Shown: in pieces, positions 10,748-20,160 of the stretch
How positions within the stretch are numbered: position 1 is the first letter of the stretch
How the letters are laid out: every line of letters starts with the position of its first letter
Assembly: GCF_016725325.1 (NCBI RefSeq)
Contig: NZ_CP068083.1
Coordinates: 1,612,001-1,676,000 of the forward strand
Direction: 5' to 3'
Origin: Sphingobacterium spiritivorum
GTDB lineage: Bacteria > Bacteroidota > Bacteroidia > Sphingobacteriales > Sphingobacteriaceae
DNA length: 64,000 nucleotides
Position numbers and translations under genes: made by a program
Notes under the pieces: model-generated
The model's input: only the letters and a program-made list of their open reading frames with translations
Told to the model about the DNA's origin: nothing
Database searches by the model: none

Positions 10748-13700
10748 TGAAATTTCAATCGCTTTTTTTGTTTCTTCTGCTGGCCGGTCCGGCCTTTGCT
10801 CAAAACGGACAGATCCGCAGCCGTTTGATTCTGATCGGGGATGCGGGAGAAATCAATCCGCAGCAAACTGCTTTGATTACTAAAGCAGCAGAACTTATTA
10901 TTCCGGGCAAAACGACAACCCTCTATCTGGGAGATAATATATATCCTACTGGTATGGCTTTACCCGGAAATCCAAAAGAAAAAGTAACCAAGGAAATTTT
11001 ATCCTCCCAATTTTCACCCCTAAGACAGGCCGGCAGTCCTGTTTACTTTATTCCCGGAAATCACGATTGGGATAATATGGGTAAAGAAGGACTTGCAAAA
11101 ATAAGGGCGCAGTGGAACTTTATAGCGGATCAACAGGATTCCTTATTAAAAGTCCTTCCTGCCAACGGATGTCCGGGACCGGTAGAGATTCCGGTCTCTG
11201 AAGATCTGGTTATTATCGCTTATGACAGTGAATATTGGTTATTTCCACACAAGAAATCAACAGCAGACATCGATTGCGAATGTGATTCTAAAACTGTTTT
11301 TCTGCAACAGCTTGATGAACTGTTATATGAAAACCGTTATAAAACCATTATAGTTGCCTCTCATCACCCCATGCGGACTTACGGACCACATGGCGGATAT
11401 TTTTCAGTAAAACAACACCTCTTTCCTCTTACAGAAGGCTGGAAAAATCTTTACATTCCGCTACCTGTTGTCGGCTCACTCTATCCGCTCCTTCGTTCCA
11501 CAGTATTCCAAAGCCCGGAGGATAAGCCGCATCCTGAATACACAGACCTTATTACAGAAGTGACTTCTGTATTCAAACAGTTTCCTAATACTATTTATGT
11601 TTCCGGACATGATCACGGGCTCCAACTCATTCAGGATAAAAACATTACACAGGTTGTCAGCGGAGCCGGATCACGTGCATCACATATTCACAAAGGAAAA
11701 CACCTTTTGTACAAAGGAGAAAAAGAAGGCTTTGTAATTCTGGATCAACTCGAAGACAGAAATATAAAAATGACATATTATGTCTATGATAAAGATGAGG
11801 TAAAAGAATCATACACATATACCAAGCCTTATAAGGATATAAATATTATAGTAGACTCTTTACACAACAGGACTGCCGGCCGGGATAGTGTCACTGTACG
11901 GGTCAATCCGAAATATGATGAGGCGAATACCCTTCAACGCTTCTTCCTGGGTGAAAACTACCGAAAAGAATGGGCCGCCGAAACCAAACTACCTGTATTA
12001 CGCATGTCGGAACTACATGGCGGGTTAAAACCTACGAAAAGAGGCGGAGGAATGCAATCTATATCCCTGCGTCTGGAAGATGCACAGGGCAAAGAGTGGG
12101 CTCTTCGCTCTGTAAACAAACGGACAGAATCTCTTATTCCGGAAGAACTGCATCACACTTTTGTACAAAATGTTCTGGATGATGCAAACAGTGCCCAACA
12201 TCCCTATTCCGCATTAATGATACCTCCTCTGGCAAAAGCAATAGATGTGCCCGTAGCCAATCCTGTTATCGGAGTAGTCGCTCCGGATACCGCTTTGGGC
12301 GCTTATAATCTTTTATTTGCAAATGAAGTGGCCTTGCTCGAAGAGCGGGAGCCTTTGGGCAACTCTGACAACAGCATCAAAATGATGCAAAAGCTGCAAA
12401 ATGACAATGACAATAAATTTAAGGCTAAAACATTTCTAAGAGCAAGAATGCTGGATGTCCTGATCAATGACTGGGACAGACATGAAGATCAGTGGAGGTG
12501 GTATGATGTAAATAAAGGCAAAAAAGATAAAGACCGCGACTATGTTTCCGTTCCCCGGGATCGTGACCAGGCATTGCGTGTCACTCAGGGATTTATTACA
12601 TCCAACATCTATCAGCCTTTTATTATGCCCACTATGCAGGGATTTGGTCCCAAAATTCCCAGAATTCAATATTCAATGATCAAATCCCGTTTTCTCAATG
12701 CGCATCCTCAGGCACAATTGTCTTATGAAGAATGGATGAAGGAAGCACATAAATTTTCGGATCAACTTACAGATGAGGTATTGACAGAGAGTGTCAGCAA
12801 GTTGCCCCAGTCCTCTATCACTATCCGTGGGGAAGCGATATTGCATGACCTGAAATCCCGCAGAGATGCCATGCCCGCAGCTATGGATAAATACTACCGT
12901 TTTGTAAATAATATCGTTGACGTACATCTGAGTGATAAGAATGAAAAAGTACGGATTGAAGATGCTCCGGATAAAGCGTTAAGCATTAAAATAACCAAAA
13001 TCAATAAAGAAGGTGAGGAGACTAAATTGCTAATGGACAAAATATTCTCACCGGACATGACCAAAGAAGTAAGAATATATTTAGGTAAAGGTGCAGATTC
13101 CGTTTTTGTCAATACTTCCGACACAGATATAGGACTCCGGATTATAGGCAGCTATGATAGCAAAGCATACGAGATACAACATTCCAACAAAACAATCAGA
13201 CTATATGATAACAGTGCTTCTTCACATTTCTCCGGTGATATTAACCGTCTGCATGTGAAAAGCAGTAAAGATTCTGCTAATGTAGATTTTGTTCCCGTAA
13301 ATTTATATAACACCTGGCTTCCTTTATTGACTGCAGGATATAATGCTGATGACGGAGTATTTTTGGGAGCAGGATTTAAATACACACAGCAGCGAGGTTT
13401 TCGCAAAACTCCGTTTTCCAACACCCAGGAATTCGGAATAGGAGGGGCGATCCGCACCGGAGCTTACCGTATCAAATATCGTGGTCAATGGAAAGAAGTA
13501 TTTGGCAAAGCAGATCTGGTAGTCGAAGCGAATGCCAAAGCTCCGGACAATAGTCAGAATTTTTTCGGGATGGGTAATGACTCTGAATTTCATGAAGACA
13601 CCTATGGCAGCAGGTATTACAGAGCCCGTTTTAATCTTTTTGATGTAAATTCACATTTACTCTGGAATCCCAGCCCTACTATTACCTACAGCATTGGTCC

Positions 13701-14367
13701 TTCTTTTCAGGCTTATCATATGAATCCGGAAGAAAACAAAGACCGGTTTATTCTGACATCCAACGCTCTTCACTCTTACGACAGTCTTACCGTCTCCAAA
13801 GACAAGACTTTTATAGGGCTTGCAGCGCATTTTATGAAGGACAATCGCAACAATCACTTAAATCCAACAGAAGGAGGGTATTTTTCTACCTCTCTCTCCG
13901 GATATACAGGTCTGAATAAATATTCCAGATCCTATGCACAGCTGACTGCTGAGATGGGGGTATACAAAAGTTTTTTACAGAAAGCTATTGTACTTGCCAA
14001 CAGAACCGGTGCGGGATCCAATGTGGGGAAACCTGCCTTTTATCAGTCCCTGTTCCTGGGAGGACAGGGTAATCTCAGAGGATATCGCCAATACCGGTTT
14101 GCCGGAGACCAGTATTTTTATAATAATCTTGAAGCACGGATACGCGTACATCATATTAACAGTTATATTGCTCCCGGTGAAATTGGAGTTCTGGGTCTTT
14201 ATGATATTGGTAAGGTCTGGTCTGAAAACACTACAGATTCTTCTATGCATCAGGGCATTGGTGGTGGTGCTTATTACATTTTGGCTAAGATGCTGGCTTT
14301 GCAGTTTGTCATGGCCCACTCCACAGAAGGCTGGTATCCCTATTTTTCAATGGGTTTCCGTTTCTAA
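10747..14367 (+). CDS. Metallophosphoesterase with kinase-like middle and BamA-type barrel
   Basis: A 1206-residue exported protein (signal peptide ending FAQ). Residues about 25-330 form a calcineurin-like phosphoesterase: LILIGDAGE, LYLGDNIYPTG, FIPGNHDWD, VASHHPM and VSGHDHG supply the metal ligands. Residues about 420-650 are not phosphoesterase: RGGGMQSISLRLED, LRSVNK near 455, INDWDRHEDQW near 575-584 and VPRDRDQA near 602-609 recall the Gly loop, Lys, catalytic Asp and metal Asp of HipA/CotH-type atypical kinases. The C-terminal about 330 residues are an Omp85/surface-antigen barrel with GGQGNLRGYRQYRF and a terminal Phe. It is therefore an outer-membrane protein with a periplasmic or surface enzyme. 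The kinase similarity is by eye only. Operon neighbours abut on both sides. Confidence 0.85.
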   Translation: MKFQSLFLFLLLAGPAFAQNGQIRSRLILIGDAGEINPQQTALITKAAELIIPGKTTTLYLGDNIYPTGMALPGNPKEKVTKEILSSQFSPLRQAGSPVYFIPGNHDWDNMGKEGLAKIRAQWNFIADQQDSLLKVLPANGCPGPVEIPVSEDLVIIAYDSEYWLFPHKKSTADIDCECDSKTVFLQQLDELLYENRYKTIIVASHHPMRTYGPHGGYFSVKQHLFPLTEGWKNLYIPLPVVGSLYPLLRSTVFQSPEDKPHPEYTDLITEVTSVFKQFPNTIYVSGHDHGLQLIQDKNITQVVSGAGSRASHIHKGKHLLYKGEKEGFVILDQLEDRNIKMTYYVYDKDEVKESYTYTKPYKDINIIVDSLHNRTAGRDSVTVRVNPKYDEANTLQRFFLGENYRKEWAAETKLPVLRMSELHGGLKPTKRGGGMQSISLRLEDAQGKEWALRSVNKRTESLIPEELHHTFVQNVLDDANSAQHPYSALMIPPLAKAIDVPVANPVIGVVAPDTALGAYNLLFANEVALLEEREPLGNSDNSIKMMQKLQNDNDNKFKAKTFLRARMLDVLINDWDRHEDQWRWYDVNKGKKDKDRDYVSVPRDRDQALRVTQGFITSNIYQPFIMPTMQGFGPKIPRIQYSMIKSRFLNAHPQAQLSYEEWMKEAHKFSDQLTDEVLTESVSKLPQSSITIRGEAILHDLKSRRDAMPAAMDKYYRFVNNIVDVHLSDKNEKVRIEDAPDKALSIKITKINKEGEETKLLMDKIFSPDMTKEVRIYLGKGADSVFVNTSDTDIGLRIIGSYDSKAYEIQHSNKTIRLYDNSASSHFSGDINRLHVKSSKDSANVDFVPVNLYNTWLPLLTAGYNADDGVFLGAGFKYTQQRGFRKTPFSNTQEFGIGGAIRTGAYRIKYRGQWKEVFGKADLVVEANAKAPDNSQNFFGMGNDSEFHEDTYGSRYYRARFNLFDVNSHLLWNPSPTITYSIGPSFQAYHMNPEENKDRFILTSNALHSYDSLTVSKDKTFIGLAAHFMKDNRNNHLNPTEGGYFSTSLSGYTGLNKYSRSYAQLTAEMGVYKSFLQKAIVLANRTGAGSNVGKPAFYQSLFLGGQGNLRGYRQYRFAGDQYFYNNLEARIRVHHINSYIAPGEIGVLGLYDIGKVWSENTTDSSMHQGIGGGAYYILAKMLALQFVMAHSTEGWYPYFSMGFRF

Positions 14368-14383
14368 ATATTAATGAGAGATT

Positions 14384-16741
14384 ATGCAATCGTATTTAAA
14401 AGATATACACAGGAAAGAAGCCGGCTACTGGCCGGTTCTTAAAGAAGAACTCTCCTGCGACCCTTTTTTCAATTATCTGGATAATATCGTCCAAAACTCT
14501 GATCCGCACAAACGTATTCTTCCTGAATTTGCTTTAAAAAGAATCAGAGAAGTTGAGCACAAAAACGGCAAGCTGGCGTTGGATAATATGACCGCATATG
14601 ATGAGGTTTTTCATCTGATTTACAACCTGACCGTATCCCTGATGGCTAACAATCAGGATACTCTTTGGGGAATCGGACTTCCGGTCAGCAAAACGGTCGC
14701 TTATGGCACGGATGCACTTTACTCCTTCCTGGACAAAAATCTGGAAGAGGAAGATATGTCCGAAACTGCTTTTATTGTCCCGGAGATAGATCCCCAGATC
14801 CGCCATCTGTATGCATTGGTCTTACAGCGATTCTACGGATTTCCGAATACCGAAAAAGATAAGATTCTGTACACATTAAAGAGTGAAGACGGAACTGTAC
14901 ACAGCTATTATGATCTGATTACAGATTACACTTTTGTAGATATTCAGGTGCAAGGCGACCTGCCTCCCATAGACTACACACAGTTAAAAGAACAGCGAAA
15001 TCCAGCAAACACGGACTGGTCTCAGCTCAGCAAGGTGCTTGATATTACTAAATTTGAGTTTTCAGGATTCACGCTTTTGACTTTTCAGAATGTCACTGAA
15101 GAACGCGTTACACAGCATATCAAGTCTATGATGACCAACTTGTCTCTTTACGAGACAAATCATTATTTTCAAAAGCTTGATCAGTTTATTAAAATACTTC
15201 TTGGTGTTTCTGAAGTACAATTCAGTCTTTTCCCTCTTTTCCATCTTAATGGCTCACCTGTGGTCAATTCAGACTTTACACATAAAAGTGTATTGTTCGG
15301 GCAGCTACAGAATATCTTCAGGGAGGAGAGTCCTAATTTTATCTACGAATATCTGCATTCTCCCTTTTCCATTGTCTATAATCTCGTGGATGGTATGATC
15401 GATTCGGAGTCTATGCTGACCAATGCACTTCAGCAGATAGGGATAACTTCGTATTTAGGACTGCCGCTATATTATAACAATACGCTCTCTGGTGTATTGG
15501 AGATCTATTCTACCAATGGAAAAATGCTGGATAAAAGCATCCTGCCAAGACTTCGTCATATAGCGACACTGCTTTCTCAGTTGTCTTTTGATCTCTCTCT
15601 GGAATTTAAAAACAGGCTTGACAAAGTCATTACAGAACAGTTTACTGCTTTACAACCGGCAGTACAATGGAAATTTAATCAGGTTGCAGCTAAATACCTT
15701 GGAGACCTTGCGGCAAATGTCCCGAATTCAAAAATACAAGACATTTATTTCAGAGATGTATATCCGCTCTATGGTGCAATAGATGTCAGAGATTCTTCTG
15801 TTCTGAGAAGTAAGGCCGTACAGCGCGATTTTAATCTGCAACATCAGCAACTGGAAGAACTGCTTCTAAAGATTCAGGATATAGATGATTCGCCGGCAGT
15901 CCGTGCATTTATAGATAAAATGCAACAATCCGGAAAGCTATTTTCTACGCTACCCTTTGATGAGGCACTGCTTAAGATTGTAGAGTTTTTCAGAAAAGAC
16001 CTTAATCAGTTTTTTGAGGAGGTGAGGCATCATAATGCCGGAACAAATGCACTTATCACATCTTACGAAAATCAGATAAGTTGTAACGAGATACACAACG
16101 ATTGTTTTCAGAATGAATTTGAGATTTCCTTGCAACAGCTTAATGCTGTTATCAGTCAGGAACTCGATGTTCTTAATGCCTTTGTACAGGGCAACTATCC
16201 TTCTTACTTTGAAAAGTTCAGAACGGATGGCATAGAGTACGATATCTTTGTCGGTGAATCCATTACCCCATTACAGCCATTTGACTCCAGAATTATCCGG
16301 ATATTTCGTCTTCAGCAACTTATCACCATGGCTAGAATCGGTATTTTAGTGCATCATATGCAGCCTGAATTAAAAATACCATTACAGACCACACAGCTGA
16401 TTTTTGTCAATCCTACCAATATTGACATCAGCTTCCGCAGTGATGAGAGAAGATTTGATGTAGAAGGATCTTATAACATCAGGTACCAGATCATTAAAAA
16501 ACGAATAGATAAAATACGGATCAGACATTCGCTCGAGCGCCTTACACAACCGGATAAAATTGCAATCGTATATTTTTCTCAGGAAATGGCCTCAGAATTG
16601 CGTGAAAGCATACAATCTTTACAGGCGACCCATCTACTGCTGCCAGGTATTGAGGAATTAGATTTGGAGGAAGTGCAGGGAGTGGAAGGTCTGAGAGCAA
16701 TACGAGTAGGTATAAATCTGGATAGTCCTGTTAAAAAATAA
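14384..16741 (+). CDS. GAF domain-containing protein
   Basis: A 785-residue cytosolic protein with no signal peptide or membrane helix. A GAF-type sensory domain is visible at about 270-410 (LLGVSEVQFSLFPLF, then GITSYLGLPLYYNNTLSGVLEIYS). The regions around it are helical and of unknown function, and there is no kinase, cyclase or DNA-binding output domain. Long GAF proteins of this layout are common in Bacteroidota. It begins 17 bases after the phosphoesterase/barrel gene and is probably cotranscribed with it. Ligand unknown. Confidence 0.75.
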   Translation: MQSYLKDIHRKEAGYWPVLKEELSCDPFFNYLDNIVQNSDPHKRILPEFALKRIREVEHKNGKLALDNMTAYDEVFHLIYNLTVSLMANNQDTLWGIGLPVSKTVAYGTDALYSFLDKNLEEEDMSETAFIVPEIDPQIRHLYALVLQRFYGFPNTEKDKILYTLKSEDGTVHSYYDLITDYTFVDIQVQGDLPPIDYTQLKEQRNPANTDWSQLSKVLDITKFEFSGFTLLTFQNVTEERVTQHIKSMMTNLSLYETNHYFQKLDQFIKILLGVSEVQFSLFPLFHLNGSPVVNSDFTHKSVLFGQLQNIFREESPNFIYEYLHSPFSIVYNLVDGMIDSESMLTNALQQIGITSYLGLPLYYNNTLSGVLEIYSTNGKMLDKSILPRLRHIATLLSQLSFDLSLEFKNRLDKVITEQFTALQPAVQWKFNQVAAKYLGDLAANVPNSKIQDIYFRDVYPLYGAIDVRDSSVLRSKAVQRDFNLQHQQLEELLLKIQDIDDSPAVRAFIDKMQQSGKLFSTLPFDEALLKIVEFFRKDLNQFFEEVRHHNAGTNALITSYENQISCNEIHNDCFQNEFEISLQQLNAVISQELDVLNAFVQGNYPSYFEKFRTDGIEYDIFVGESITPLQPFDSRIIRIFRLQQLITMARIGILVHHMQPELKIPLQTTQLIFVNPTNIDISFRSDERRFDVEGSYNIRYQIIKKRIDKIRIRHSLERLTQPDKIAIVYFSQEMASELRESIQSLQATHLLLPGIEELDLEEVQGVEGLRAIRVGINLDSPVKK

Positions 16742-16798
16742 ACGTTCTTCCTTACATAGCTACGCAAATTTATTTATAATTGAATTCAAATTATTCAG

Positions 16799-17422
16799 AT
16801 GACAGACGCCAACTACATATATTACAGTGACCTGGTCGGAACGATGTTTTTTGCTATATCCGGAGCAATGGCAGCCAACAGAAAAAACATCGATATGTTT
16901 GGTGCTACTTTTCTGGGATTTGTTACCGCTATCGGAGGGGGATCACTCCGGGATATTTTTCTCAACCTGCGTCCTGTATGGGTCAATGACGGAAACTACC
17001 TTGTAGCCATTCTGATCGGTGTCAGCATCGCACTCCTTGCAAATGAGCGCCTTGACAAATACGCACGTACACTTTCTTTATTTGATGCTATAGGTATCGG
17101 TTTTTTCACCATTGTAGGTGTACAAAAATCTCTGATCTATGACAGCAGTACCATTGCGGCAGTTGTATTTGGTATGTTTACCGCAGTTTTGGGGGGAGTT
17201 ATACGAGATACGCTGATGAACGAGACCCCACTTATATTCCGAAAAGAGATCTATGCTACGGCCTGTCTTGCGGGAGCTATTACTTTTATCCTGCTGCGCA
17301 ACACAGGGCTCAATAATTCGTGGTGTGCATTTATCGGTGCTGCAGTTGTATTTATTGTCCGTATTGTTTCTATCAAATACCGGCTTTTTCTTCCTGCAGT
17401 GGGCGAATACAAAAAACGTTAA
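16799..17422 (+). CDS. TRIC-type cation channel family protein (UPF0126)
   Basis: A 207-residue, seven-helix membrane protein of the trimeric intracellular cation channel family (YicG/UPF0126). The internal duplication typical of the family is clear: GGGSLRDIFLN in the first half and LGGVIRDTLMNE in the second. Prokaryotic TRIC proteins conduct potassium and related cations in vitro; the physiological role is open. It starts 57 bases after the GAF gene, so may be transcribed with that operon or alone. Its last codons (KKR-stop) lie inside the shared terminator hairpin. Confidence 0.88.
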   Translation: MTDANYIYYSDLVGTMFFAISGAMAANRKNIDMFGATFLGFVTAIGGGSLRDIFLNLRPVWVNDGNYLVAILIGVSIALLANERLDKYARTLSLFDAIGIGFFTIVGVQKSLIYDSSTIAAVVFGMFTAVLGGVIRDTLMNETPLIFRKEIYATACLAGAITFILLRNTGLNNSWCAFIGAAVVFIVRIVSIKYRLFLPAVGEYKKR

Positions 17423-17445
17423 GGAATAAATCCTTAACGTTTTTT
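17411..17445. terminator. Bidirectional terminator inside two convergent genes
   Basis: A perfect 15-bp stem, AAAAAACGTTAAGGA and its complement, around the loop ATAAA. It covers the stop codons of both the TRIC gene (+) and def (-); both proteins end in KKR encoded by this palindrome. Confidence 0.9.
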
Positions 17446-18012
17446 CTTTTCAAACGGAAATTTCATTTTATATCCGACTCTGATTAGTCCTTTAGATATT
17501 GCATCCAGTTTTCCTTTAAGCATCGCCTTTTTCAACGGCCCCAGTTTATCTGTAAAAAGTTTCGCTTCCAGATGATCATATTCGTGCTGAACAATACGTG
17601 CAGCCAGACCAGAAAGTTCGATTTCATGCTCTTCAAAATTTTCATCCAGATAATTAATGACCACATTAGAAGGGCGAAATACCTCTTCATTGATATCCGG
17701 AATACTCAGGCAACCTTCATTAAATCCCCATTTCTCTCCTGTTTCCTCCACGATAATCGGGTTAATAAAGACCTTTTTGAAATCTTTCAATGACTTATCT
17801 TCATCATCGTCCTCTGCAAACGGAGATGCATCTATCACAAATACCCTGATCGGCAAACCGATCTGAGGTGCTGCCAGACCGACTCCATGAGCTGCATACA
17901 TGGTATCATACATATTGGCGATCAGTTCTTTGATCTCCGGGTAATCTTCATCTATCTCTTGTGTCTTTTTTCTCAAGACCGGATCTCCGTACGCAACGAT
18001 TGGCAGTTTCAT
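17434..18012 (-). CDS. def: Peptide deformylase
   Basis: Removes the formyl group from the N-terminal Met of new proteins; Fe2+ or Zn2+ metalloenzyme of the cytosol. All three family motifs are intact: GVGLAAPQIG, EGCLSIP with the metal Cys, and QHEYDHL with two metal His and the catalytic Glu. At 192 residues the length is normal, with a basic C-terminal tail (KMKFPFEKKKR). The start gives MKLPIVAYGDPVLRKK, standard for the family. Its own promoter TTTG-N18-TAACTTTG is at 18033-18062. Confidence 0.97.
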   Translation of the reverse strand: MKLPIVAYGDPVLRKKTQEIDEDYPEIKELIANMYDTMYAAHGVGLAAPQIGLPIRVFVIDASPFAEDDDEDKSLKDFKKVFINPIIVEETGEKWGFNEGCLSIPDINEEVFRPSNVVINYLDENFEEHEIELSGLAARIVQHEYDHLEAKLFTDKLGPLKKAMLKGKLDAISKGLIRVGYKMKFPFEKKKR

Positions 18013-18032
18013 CTTATTAAATTTTGTGGGTA

Positions 18033-18062
18033 CAAAGTTACCAATATTTTTTATGACCCAAA
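18033..18062 (-). promoter_or_regulatory. Promoter of def
   Basis: Minus strand TTTG (18059-18062), 18-base spacer, TAACTTTG (18033-18040), 20 bases before the def ATG. Confidence 0.7.
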
Positions 18063-18074
18063 TATCAGGAAGCT

Positions 18075-18106
18075 TTTATTTAATCCGATTGTATCCTTTA
18101 CTTTTG
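18075..18106 (+). promoter_or_regulatory. Promoter of the GNAT-like gene
   Basis: TTTA (18075-18078), 20-base spacer, TACTTTTG (18099-18106). The expected transcription start would be within 20 bases of the ATG at 18127. Confidence 0.6.
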
Positions 18107-18124
18107 TACTTTGATCCAAAGTAC
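18106..18124. promoter_or_regulatory. Perfect palindrome at the transcription start (operator candidate)
   Basis: GTACTTTGATCCAAAGTAC: two perfect 8-base arms around ATC, sharing its first base with the -7 box and ending two bases before the start codon of the next gene. The placement suits a repressor site or an mRNA hairpin. Confidence 0.55.
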
Positions 18125-18126
18125 AT

Positions 18127-18906
18127 ATGTCCGACGCAGAGCAGATTAAATACTTCATGCAACAACTTGCTATCTCAACAGGAAAGGAACTCCGTTTAGA
18201 GAACTGTAAGACCGACATATCTCTTATTACCGGGCCGGACTTCAGTTATCAGATTTACATCTACCTGGCCGGAGCAACAGAACGAATTAAAGAGCCGGCA
18301 CATCCCACCCATAATATTCATCTGGATATAGATCAGCTGGCGAGAGATGAGCAAAAGATCATCGACCGTATCCGGACGCTGGCCGGACAGGGGAAGCGCA
18401 TTTATGCACGCAATACCGTAGCAGCTCGTATAGATAAACGGATTTCAATGGCTTTTCAGGAAGAATTTCACCTGCAGGATGCAATGCCCGGAAAATACCG
18501 ATATGGTTTATTCGCTGACGGAGAACTGATTTCTATAGCTGTTTTTTCGGGCGGTCGCCGCATGCATGACAAACCTGAAGGCTATCGCTCCTTTGAACTG
18601 ATACGGTTCTGCCACAAGCAACCCTATATTGTAATCGGAGGTATCAGCAAGCTGATCCGTGCTTTTCAACAGGATTTTAATCCCGGGGATATTATGACCT
18701 ACACAGATCTGGATTGGGCTCAGGAATCAAGTCTCGAACGTATCGGTTTTGAAAAGCGCTATACCATTCCGGCACAAAAATATTGGATAGCAGACCAGAA
18801 AAGGTATTTTCTCTCCGAAAATATGGAAGATACTATCATCCGTACTTACCCAACAGGCTATCTCAAGTATAATAGTGGAAGTGCCAAATTGGTACTAACA
18901 TTATGA
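18127..18906 (+). CDS. Putative GNAT-fold (Mom/phage acyltransferase-like) protein
   Basis: A 259-residue cytosolic protein, not firmly assigned. The second half has the pattern of GNAT-like proteins linked to phages and DNA modification: YGLFADGELISIAVFSGG, then SFELIRFC and YIVIGGISKLIRAF, then TYTDLDWAQESSLERIGF. This resembles the Mom/homing-endonuclease-associated acyltransferase fold. The N-terminal 100 residues are not recognised; they may form a small wHTH or nuclease-like unit. The gene starts two bases after a 19-base palindrome and diverges from def. No modification or restriction genes lie beside it. It could be a conserved chromosomal member rather than a phage gene. Confidence 0.6.
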   Translation: MSDAEQIKYFMQQLAISTGKELRLENCKTDISLITGPDFSYQIYIYLAGATERIKEPAHPTHNIHLDIDQLARDEQKIIDRIRTLAGQGKRIYARNTVAARIDKRISMAFQEEFHLQDAMPGKYRYGLFADGELISIAVFSGGRRMHDKPEGYRSFELIRFCHKQPYIVIGGISKLIRAFQQDFNPGDIMTYTDLDWAQESSLERIGFEKRYTIPAQKYWIADQKRYFLSENMEDTIIRTYPTGYLKYNSGSAKLVLTL

Positions 18907-18967
18907 AAGAAGCCCTGTATTGTGTATATTTAACACTATAAACTTAAGTTTTAAAACGCTAAAAGAG

Positions 18968-20140
18968 ATGAAACGTAAACTACGCATGGGCATGGTGGGC
19001 GGAGGCAAAGATGCCTTTATTGGTGCTGTTCACCGCATAGCCGCATTTATGGACGGAAAGATAGAATTGGTTTGTGGAGCCTTTAGTATTGATCCGCAGA
19101 TTTCCAGAGAATCCGGAGAGCAACTATTTGTTTCCCCAGACCGCATTTATGAAAATTATGAAGAAATGATTGCCAAAGAAGCCGCTTTACCGGAAGGTGA
19201 GCGTATGGATTTTGTCACCATTGTTACTCCTAATTTTTTACACTTCGGTCCGGCAAAGCTAGCTTTGGAAAATGGATTTGATGTGGTAGTGGAAAAACCG
19301 ATGACTGTTTCTCTGGAAGAAGCGCAGGAACTAAAATCTATTGTAGAAAGTACAGGCAGAACATTATGCCTTACGCATACGTATTCCGGCTATCCGATGG
19401 TCAAACAGGCCAAAGCGATGGTGAGAGAAGGACATTTCGGTAAAATCCGGAAGATTGTGGTAGAATATCCTCAGGGATGGCTGAGCCGTCTTTCTGAACG
19501 GGAAGGGAATGCCGGAGCAGCCTGGCGTGCAGATCCGAAGCGTTCTGGCAAATCATTGGTCATGGGGGATATCGGGACACATGCTGCACATCTGGCAGAA
19601 TACGTTTCGGGATTGAAGATCACCGAACTGTGTGCTGACCTGACCACTTTCGTTGAAGGCCGCTTACTGGATGATGATGGATCCGTATTACTGCGATTTG
19701 AAGACGGCGCTAAAGGCGTTCTGATGGCTTCTCAAATATCGGCAGGAGAGGAGAATGCGGTACGTATCCGTATTTACGGAGAAAAGGGAGGACTGGAGTG
19801 GGCAAATGAAGATCCGAACAACCTTATTATAAAAATGCTGGATCAGCCACGTCAGCTTTACCGCACAGGTAATGCATATGCTGCTCCTTATACATTAAGT
19901 TCATTTGCGACGCACAATACCCGTATTCCGGCAGGTCACCCGGAAGGATTACTGGAATCCTTTGCAAACATATACCGCAATTTTGCGCTGACAGTATCCG
20001 CGAAGCGTGAAGGCCTCACTCCGTCTGCTGAATCTTTGGATTTTCCAAATGTACAGGATGGTGTAAGAGGTATGGCTTTTATTGAGACTGTCGTTCAGAA
20101 TAATGAAGGTAACGAAAAATGGACTAAATTTGTCGTGTGA
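18968..20140 (+). CDS. Gfo/Idh/MocA family oxidoreductase
   Basis: A 390-residue NAD(P)-dependent sugar or polyol dehydrogenase. The Rossmann entry is MGMVGGGKDAFIGAVHR; VVEKPMTVSLEEA carries the EKP motif with the catalytic-site Lys; GDIGTHAAHLAEYVSG holds the Asp/His active-site pattern. I start at ATG 18968 (MKRKLRMGM) because an upstream ATG at 18920 only adds 16 residues of leader-like sequence. The substrate is unknown; no sugar operon surrounds it. The stop overlaps a possible GTG at 20137, and miaA follows 50 bases later. Confidence 0.9.
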   Translation: MKRKLRMGMVGGGKDAFIGAVHRIAAFMDGKIELVCGAFSIDPQISRESGEQLFVSPDRIYENYEEMIAKEAALPEGERMDFVTIVTPNFLHFGPAKLALENGFDVVVEKPMTVSLEEAQELKSIVESTGRTLCLTHTYSGYPMVKQAKAMVREGHFGKIRKIVVEYPQGWLSRLSEREGNAGAAWRADPKRSGKSLVMGDIGTHAAHLAEYVSGLKITELCADLTTFVEGRLLDDDGSVLLRFEDGAKGVLMASQISAGEENAVRIRIYGEKGGLEWANEDPNNLIIKMLDQPRQLYRTGNAYAAPYTLSSFATHNTRIPAGHPEGLLESFANIYRNFALTVSAKREGLTPSAESLDFPNVQDGVRGMAFIETVVQNNEGNEKWTKFVV

Positions 20141-20160
20141 TAAACCGACAAGATTCCTTA

